Origin: Actinomycetes bacterium
GTDB taxonomy: Bacteria > Actinomycetota > Thermoleophilia > Gaiellales > Gaiellaceae
Reading direction: 5' to 3'
DNA: 36,107 bases
NCBI GenBank assembly: GCA_025358355.1
Contig: JANYJX010000102.1
Location: 1-36,107, forward strand
Part shown: piece after piece, positions 32,497 to 36,107 of the stretch
How positions within the stretch are numbered: the stretch's first letter is position 1
Layout: each line of letters begins with the position of its first letter
Program-made: the position numbers and the translations under genes
The notes under the pieces: generated by a model
What the model was told of the DNA's origin: nothing
Databases searched by the model: none
Seen by the model: the letters and a program-made list of their open reading frames with translations, nothing else

Positions 32497-32931
32497 ATGA
32501 TCAAGCGCATCGTCCTGGCTCTCGACGGCTCACCCGAATCGGAGCAGTGCCTTTCCGTAGCCGATGAGCTCGCCCGTGCGACCGGGGCGGCGATCACCGT
32601 CGTCCATGTGCGCGAGATGATGCTCGCACCGGTCGTCGGCGGCGTCCCGCGGCGCATCGATGAAGACGAGTTGGAAACACGGATCCGTGGTCAGGTCGCA
32701 AGCCTCTCAGCGTCTGGCATCAACACGGAGTTGCAGATCGTCGCATCCACGTACGCAGGCGGCCCTGCGCATGAGATCGTCGAGGTCGCGAACGCGATCG
32801 ACGCTGGACTCATCATCACCGGTTCGCGCGGGCTCGGCATGATCAAAGGGCTGCTCGTCGGTAGCGTCGCGCACCGGCTGCCGTATCTCGCGACATGCCC
32901 CGTGCTCATCGTGCCACCGGCGGCTTCCTAG
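32497..32931 (+). CDS. Universal stress protein, UspA family
   Basis: 144-aa single-domain Usp. The N-terminal strand RIVLALDGSPES carries the conserved Asp, and the ATP-binding motif GSRGLGMIKGLLVGSVAHR fits G2XG9XG(S/T), so it is of the nucleotide-binding kind. It ends with CPVLIVPP, as usual. GGAGG at 32486-32490 lies 6 nt before the ATG. Usp proteins often sit next to transporters, and here it follows the APC permease, possibly sensing energy or nucleotide state; this is inference. Confidence 0.93.
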   Translation: MIKRIVLALDGSPESEQCLSVADELARATGAAITVVHVREMMLAPVVGGVPRRIDEDELETRIRGQVASLSASGINTELQIVASTYAGGPAHEIVEVANAIDAGLIITGSRGLGMIKGLLVGSVAHRLPYLATCPVLIVPPAAS

Positions 32932-33026
32932 AGCCAACGCACGATAACCTTCGTTATGTCAAGTCGAGGGATTTCGAAGCCAGAAAGCTCCTCCCCCGCG
33001 ACTCGTAGCCTTCCGACCTACAGCGG

Positions 33027-33878
33027 CTAGACCCAGCGGAGAAACGCGCGCAGCGCATCGAGAGTCGCCTCCGGCTGCTCGTACAGCATCAAGTGCGCGG
33101 CGTCTGGGATCACGGACTCCTTGCCGTACGGCAACAGCTGTGCGAGCTCGTGCGCGGACGCCGGCGATGTCGTGCGATCGTGCTCGCCGCTCAGTACCAG
33201 CACCGGCTTGCGGAAGTCGCGCAGCTGGCCGCGGAGGTCTTCCATCCCGTAGTCGCCGCCGGCAGCGAAATGCCGCAACACCTCGGGGCGAAACACGGTC
33301 ACGTCGTCTCGGGCGAGCTGCGCGACCAGCGGGCCTTCGGGATCGGCCACGTGGAACGGGATCTGGTCGTGCCACAGTTGGCGCGCCTCTTCGGCGGTCT
33401 CTACCGACGCCTCGCACATCCAGGATGCGGTCACTTGCGCGCGCAGGCTTACAGGCATGAAGCGGTCGAGCTCGTCGTCGATTCCGGCGAGCGCGCCCGG
33501 GTGTGCGACCGTCCCCATCAGGACGTAGGCCGTCGCGCTGCCGTGCCGCACCATGTGTGACTGCGCGACGAACGAGCCGAACGACTGGCCGACGATCACC
33601 GTTCGCTCGAGGTTGAGCACGTCGATGAGCACCTCGATGTCGTCGGCCATCTGCGGCACCGTCCACTTGTCGACATAGCCGGCGTCAGACCGGCCGTTGC
33701 CGCGCAAATCGGGAGCGAGAACGCGCCAGCCCTCGGCCGCGAGCGGCTCTAGCCCCGGGAACCAAAACGAGCCGTCGAGCCCTGGGCCACCGTGCAGCAC
33801 GATGAGCGGCCGCCCGCCCCCGTCAGCAGGTCCTGCTTCATGGATGTAGAGCTGGACATCGCCAACCGAGACGCGCAT
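33027..33878 (-). CDS. Alpha/beta hydrolase, proline iminopeptidase-like
   Basis: 283-aa alpha/beta hydrolase fold. The oxyanion motif HGGPG (30-34) is typical of the proline iminopeptidase group. Catalytic triad: S99 in VGQSFGS, D234 in GEHDRTTSP, H262 in DAAHLMLYEQP. A cap domain lies at about 125-210. Without the PIP-specific substrate residues the substrate is uncertain. TAGGCT ends exactly 6 nt before the ATG, indicating leaderless expression. It converges with uspA across 95 bp that hold only a weak ATAAC/GTTAT hairpin. Confidence 0.9.
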   Translation of the reverse strand: MRVSVGDVQLYIHEAGPADGGGRPLIVLHGGPGLDGSFWFPGLEPLAAEGWRVLAPDLRGNGRSDAGYVDKWTVPQMADDIEVLIDVLNLERTVIVGQSFGSFVAQSHMVRHGSATAYVLMGTVAHPGALAGIDDELDRFMPVSLRAQVTASWMCEASVETAEEARQLWHDQIPFHVADPEGPLVAQLARDDVTVFRPEVLRHFAAGGDYGMEDLRGQLRDFRKPVLVLSGEHDRTTSPASAHELAQLLPYGKESVIPDAAHLMLYEQPEATLDALRAFLRWV

Positions 33879-33884
33879 CGTCAG

Positions 33885-33890
33885 AGCCTA
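33885..33890 (-). promoter_or_regulatory. -10 element TAGGCT, leaderless promoter of the hydrolase
   Basis: On the minus strand TAGGCT ends 6 nt before the ATG at 33878. Identical in sequence and spacing to the murT element. Confidence 0.5.
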
Positions 33891-33961
33891 ACGCGTCCCG
33901 CTGCTACAGAGGCACTATGCGAAATCGTGCGCAAATTGCGAGGAACCGGTTGGTGCTGACC

Positions 33962-33990
33962 TTGACCCGGTTTGGGCTGCTCCCTAGATT
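33962..33990 (+). promoter_or_regulatory. Consensus-like promoter TTGACC-N17-TAGATT of a small RNA
   Basis: -35 TTGACC (33962-33967), exactly 17 nt, -10 TAGATT (33985-33990). It is the closest match to the sigma-70 consensus seen in the window. The predicted start, about 33997, is 2 nt before a long terminal helix begins, and no ribosome site or coding frame follows at once. Confidence 0.7.
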
Positions 33991-33996
33991 CCCGTT

Positions 33997-34109
33997 TGCA
34001 CCGAGCACGGAGCGCGAGTAGGTCGAAGCTCAGCACGCAGGCCGTACGGGCAACCGGAAGGTCAACGGGCAGAGTGGACGAAAGCGCAACCGGCTCGGTG
34101 AATTTTTTT
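33997..34109 (+). ncRNA. Candidate small structured RNA, about 113 nt
   Basis: From the predicted start the RNA closes end to end. CACCGAGC (33999-34006) pairs with GCTCGGTG (34093-34100). The helix continues through a bulged A (34007) with CGG (34008-34010) on CCG (34090-34092), then across a small internal loop with GCGC (34012-34015) on GCGC (34084-34087), 15 bp in all. Seven T follow (34103-34109). Inside is an ACC-GGAA-GGT hairpin (34053-34062) closed by CCGT/ACGG (34042-34045 with 34065-34068). Length and end pairing recall 4.5S RNA, but the SRP domain IV core is absent, and it does not fit 5S, 6S, tmRNA or RNase P. The class is unknown. Confidence 0.65.
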
Positions 34110-34155
34110 GTCCAAGACGTGTCGCTTTGCCGCTTTGGCCGACCGTCGGACACAG

Positions 34156-34161
34156 TAGGAT
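34156..34161 (+). promoter_or_regulatory. -10 element TAGGAT, leaderless promoter of the small membrane protein
   Basis: TAGGAT ends 6 nt before the ATG at 34168. A TTGGCC lies 15 nt upstream of it, a possible -35 with short spacing. Confidence 0.5.
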
Positions 34162-34167
34162 CGCGCG

Positions 34168-34359
34168 ATGCACTTGCGCATGCCGAGCATCGACAAAGGC
34201 GTCCAGAGTTTTATTTGGGCGGTTGTCTTCTTCCTCTACCTCTTCTTCGGCATGGCGGCGATCGGCGTCGCCAGTGTTGTAGCGCTCGTGACCGCGCTCG
34301 TCGCCGGCTTCCTGATCTTCCTGTTCGTCCGCACGCGCGGCGGCGACCAGACCGGCTAG
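34168..34359 (+). CDS. Small two-helix membrane protein
   Basis: 63 aa: short amphipathic start (MHLRMPSIDKG), a first helix (SFIWAVVFFLYLFFGMAAIG), a second helix (VVALVTALVAGFLIFLFV) and a basic-polar tail (RTRGGDQTG). The ATG is supported by the TAGGAT element 6 nt upstream. The stop TAG is interlocked with the stop of the facing gene. No family recognised. It could be a holin-like or transporter accessory peptide, but nothing in the context supports a specific role. Confidence 0.7.
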   Translation: MHLRMPSIDKGVQSFIWAVVFFLYLFFGMAAIGVASVVALVTALVAGFLIFLFVRTRGGDQTG

Positions 34360-34568
34360 TTCCGCCCTGTCGCGGTCAGGCTCGAGACGAGGCGCCGCGC
34401 GAGTTCCGGCCCTAGCGCTGCTTCCAGCCTCGCCTTCACCGGCGGCCGCGTAGGCGGCGTTCCACTGATCGCGAGGCAGTGCCGCAGCAACAGATCGTCT
34501 GGGAGCTCTGTCCGAGGCATCCGTACGAGCATTGCATCCATGCCACTGGTGATCGGCTTCGGGGTCAT
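34356..34568 (-). CDS. Small hypothetical protein downstream of apt
   Basis: 70 aa, cytosolic, mostly helical in its second half (KARLEAALGPELARRLVSSL). The ATG at 34568 has a GGGAGG 12 nt upstream on the minus strand (34586-34581). In-frame starts at 34613 and 34541 are alternatives. The interlocked stop with the small membrane protein on the other strand supports it being a real gene. It follows apt by about 100 nt, a gap in which nothing else was seen. Function unknown. Confidence 0.5.
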   Translation of the reverse strand: MTPKPITSGMDAMLVRMPRTELPDDLLLRHCLAISGTPPTRPPVKARLEAALGPELARRLVSSLTATGRN

Positions 34569-34668
34569 CAAACGATCATCCCTCCCGGGAGTGAACGGTG
34601 CGCACGGCCGCACGTGACGCCCAACACTGCGTGTTCTACCGCACCCGCCGGACGGCGGCCGGGAAGTG

Positions 34669-35187
34669 TCAGTACGCGATCAAAGCGTGGCTGTCGTACC
34701 CGGCGAGCCGCTCACGACCACCGAGGAACGTCAGCTCGACGACGAACAGTGCACCAACGACTATCCCGCCGAGCTGCTCGACGAGCTTGACCTTGGCCGA
34801 AGCCGTGCCGCCCGTCGCGAGAACGTCGTCGAGCACGATCACGCGCTGTCCCGCAGCAATCGCGTCAGCGTGGATCTGCAACGTGTCGTTGCCGTATTCG
34901 AGCGCGTAGGTTGCTTCGACGGTCTTCCACGGCAGCTTGCCGGGCTTACGCGCAGGGACGAAGCCGCAGCCGAGCGCGTACGCCAGGGCACCGCCGAAGA
35001 TGAAGCCACGCGCTTCGGCACCCAAGATGATGTCCGGCGCGCGCGGTCCCGCCCACTCCGCGAGCCGGTCGATCGATTCGCGGAACGCGGCCGGGTCGGC
35101 AACGAGCGGCATGATGTCCTTGAACAGGGTTCCCGTTGTCGGAAAGTCCGGGATATCGCGGATCTTGCTTGCGAGATCGATCGCCAT
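34669..35187 (-). CDS. apt: Adenine phosphoribosyltransferase
   Basis: Salvages adenine with PRPP to AMP, 172 aa. The start block IRDIPDFPTTGTLFKDIMPL and the PRPP-binding loop VIVLDDVLATGGTA are textbook, as is the GAEARGFIFGGALAYALG region that contacts the base. The ATG overlaps the merR stop by one base (TGATG), so it is co-translated with the regulator. Together with the purine-type BMP importer it indicates active purine salvage in this organism. Confidence 0.96.
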   Translation of the reverse strand: MAIDLASKIRDIPDFPTTGTLFKDIMPLVADPAAFRESIDRLAEWAGPRAPDIILGAEARGFIFGGALAYALGCGFVPARKPGKLPWKTVEATYALEYGNDTLQIHADAIAAGQRVIVLDDVLATGGTASAKVKLVEQLGGIVVGALFVVELTFLGGRERLAGYDSHALIAY

Positions 35188-35888
35188 CAGCGCTCCACCA
35201 AGTGCCGCAGATCGCGCATGAACAGGAGTTGCGCAAGCTCTTGCGAGACGGCGGCGAGCGTCTCGAGATCGTCTAGAGCGCTCTTGCGCCGCTCAGGGTT
35301 GCGGGAGCGCAAGGCCGGCGCGACAAGCTGTTCAAGCAACGCCGACTGGCGCCCGGCGGCCGTTCGGAACGCGCGCAGATGCCGCGCGTCGATCCCGAAC
35401 CGAGCCAGACGAGAGCACGCGATCGCGACATCGACATCGCCCTCGCGGTACAGACGATCCCCGGCTTCGATGCGCGGCTGCAACAGGCCGAACTCCTCGA
35501 GTTGACGCGCGAGCTCCACACTGATCCCGGCGCGCTCGCACAACTCGCCGATATCGACCTCGTCCTCGACGTCGGGCTCCCGCAAGCTTTGAGCGCGACG
35601 CTTCGTTCGCTCCGAGCCCCGCATCGCGAGTGACTGCTTGATCACCCGCAGTGGCAAAAACTCGTCACGCTGCAGCCGGAGGATCGTCTCGAGGCGCTCG
35701 ACATCCTCGTCCGAGAACAGCCGGTAGCCGCCGCGCGTGCGCTTCGGCGTGAGGAGCCCCTGATCCTCGAGGTAGCGGATCTTCGAAATCGAGATGTCGG
35801 GAAACTCGGTGCGCAGGCGCTCGCAGACCGCCCCGATCGTATGCGGGTGCGACGCGGTGCGCTTCTCTCCGTGGGCTGTTGACGTCAT
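35187..35888 (-). CDS. MerR-family regulator with two MerR-like domains
   Basis: 233-aa transcription regulator. The N-terminal MerR winged helix spans about 15-90 (TIGAVCERLRTEFPDISISKIR, YLEDQGLLTPKRTRGGYRLF). A second MerR-like segment lies at about 110-165 (DIGELCERAGISVELARQLE, GDRLYREGDVDVAIACSRL). There are no effector cysteines. This matches the mycobacterial Rv1828 type, which also sits next to the FHA gene garA. The start overlaps the FHA stop as ATGA. Its target is unknown; local autoregulation is likely. Confidence 0.92.
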   Translation of the reverse strand: MTSTAHGEKRTASHPHTIGAVCERLRTEFPDISISKIRYLEDQGLLTPKRTRGGYRLFSDEDVERLETILRLQRDEFLPLRVIKQSLAMRGSERTKRRAQSLREPDVEDEVDIGELCERAGISVELARQLEEFGLLQPRIEAGDRLYREGDVDVAIACSRLARFGIDARHLRAFRTAAGRQSALLEQLVAPALRSRNPERRKSALDDLETLAAVSQELAQLLFMRDLRHLVER

Positions 35889-36106
35889 CGCTGGAGAAAC
35901 GTCAGCCGATACTTCCCGACCTGCACTTCGTCGTCGTCGTGCAGCTCCACCGCCTCGACGCGATGGCGGTTCACGAATGTGCCGTTGAGACTGCCGAGAT
36001 CGCGGATCGTGAAGCGCTCGCCCTCCTGGAGCAGCTCAGCGTGGCGACGCGAAACCGTGACGTCATCGAGAAAGACGTCGCACTCGGGCGATCGGCCGAT
36101 GAGCGT
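35885..36106 (-). CDS. FHA-domain protein, GarA-like, 5' end outside window
   Basis: C-terminal 73 residues of a forkhead-associated domain that binds phosphothreonine. All signature residues are visible: IGRSPECDV, the SRRHAEL core and DLGSLNGTFVNRHRV. It ends directly after the last strand (YRLTFLQR), as GarA does. In mycobacteria GarA (Rv1827) is followed by the MerR gene Rv1828 and controls glutamate and TCA enzymes after phosphorylation by Ser/Thr kinases. The same gene pair here suggests the same system. The regulatory N-terminus with the phosphosite lies beyond the window. Confidence 0.9.
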   Translation of the reverse strand, partial: TLIGRSPECDVFLDDVTVSRRHAELLQEGERFTIRDLGSLNGTFVNRHRVEAVELHDDDEVQVGKYRLTFLQR

Positions 36107-36107
36107 G

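Noticed and set aside
32944..32957. ATAAC-CTTC-GTTAT resembling half of a recombinase (lox-like) site
   Set aside because: Only a 5-bp palindrome, with no second arm, spacer or recombinase gene; it is more likely a weak hairpin between convergent genes.
34016..34025. GAGTAGGTCG inside the small RNA, as in 5S rRNA
   Set aside because: It lies near the 5' end instead of the 3' part, and the 5S CCGAAC loop and helix order are missing.
34042..34068. GGAA tetraloop hairpin as SRP RNA domain IV
   Set aside because: The conserved internal loops (CAGG opposite AGCA) flanking the tetraloop in 4.5S RNA are absent.
33881..34153. 90-codon minus-strand open frame upstream of the hydrolase
   Set aside because: It has no domain and low-complexity composition, runs antisense to the small-RNA candidate, and the hydrolase has its own adjacent -10 element.
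1..36107. CRISPR arrays, insertion sequences, prophage, tRNA or rRNA genes
   Set aside because: No spaced repeats, transposase or integrase motifs, or cloverleaf-forming gaps were found.

Overview
This is a high-GC chromosomal segment with short intergenic gaps and many 1-4 nt gene overlaps. Marker genes point to an actinobacterium, probably a deep-branching lineage such as Thermoleophilia. The evidence is the lipid II amidation pair MurT-GatD, a GarA-like FHA gene followed by a double-MerR regulator, the succinylase branch of DAP synthesis (dapD, dapC, dapE), and a membrane-anchored RNase Y in a recA-recX-rny-miaB-miaA-dapF order. The lineage is inferred from gene content only. No mobile element, CRISPR array, tRNA or rRNA gene is visible.

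Layout. 1-1853: 3' part of an FtsK/SpoIIIE translocase. 1983-9443: a BMP-family (nucleoside/purine type) ABC importer with one binding protein, one double ATPase and two tandem copies of the permease pair, followed by a small membrane protein. 9831-19384: a plus-strand block of rodZ-like, cinA, recA, recX, rny, a truncated VOC gene, miaB, miaA and an unusual dapF. 19398-22918: minus-strand dapD, a decayed methyltransferase, dapC and dapE. 22940-25917: hflX, dut, a Nudix gene and a tyrosine phosphatase. 25914-28033: gatD and murT on the minus strand. 28115-32931: a protein of homing-endonuclease-associated repeats, a single-domain class II glutamine amidotransferase (minus), a primary-type sigma factor, an APC permease and a UspA protein. 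33027-36106: an alpha/beta hydrolase (minus), a strong small-RNA candidate, two small genes, then apt, merR and an FHA gene (minus, running off the window).

The best candidates for something undescribed are RNA or regulatory. (1) 33962-34109 has a near-consensus promoter, a compact RNA whose two ends pair over 15 bp, and a run of seven T. (2) Structured leaders lie before the BMP gene, rny and the amidotransferase gene, and mutually exclusive hairpins lie between recA and recX. (3) A 24-bp tandem repeat ends in the recA Shine-Dalgarno. (4) A TANNNT element sits exactly 6 nt before the start codon of seven genes, implying leaderless transcription. On the protein side, DapF has serine at both catalytic cysteine positions and a 154-residue C-terminal extension.

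The genes as a set cover cell-wall precursor synthesis and modification (DAP, lipid II amidation), chromosome segregation and repair, tRNA modification and RNA decay, and nucleotide import and salvage.
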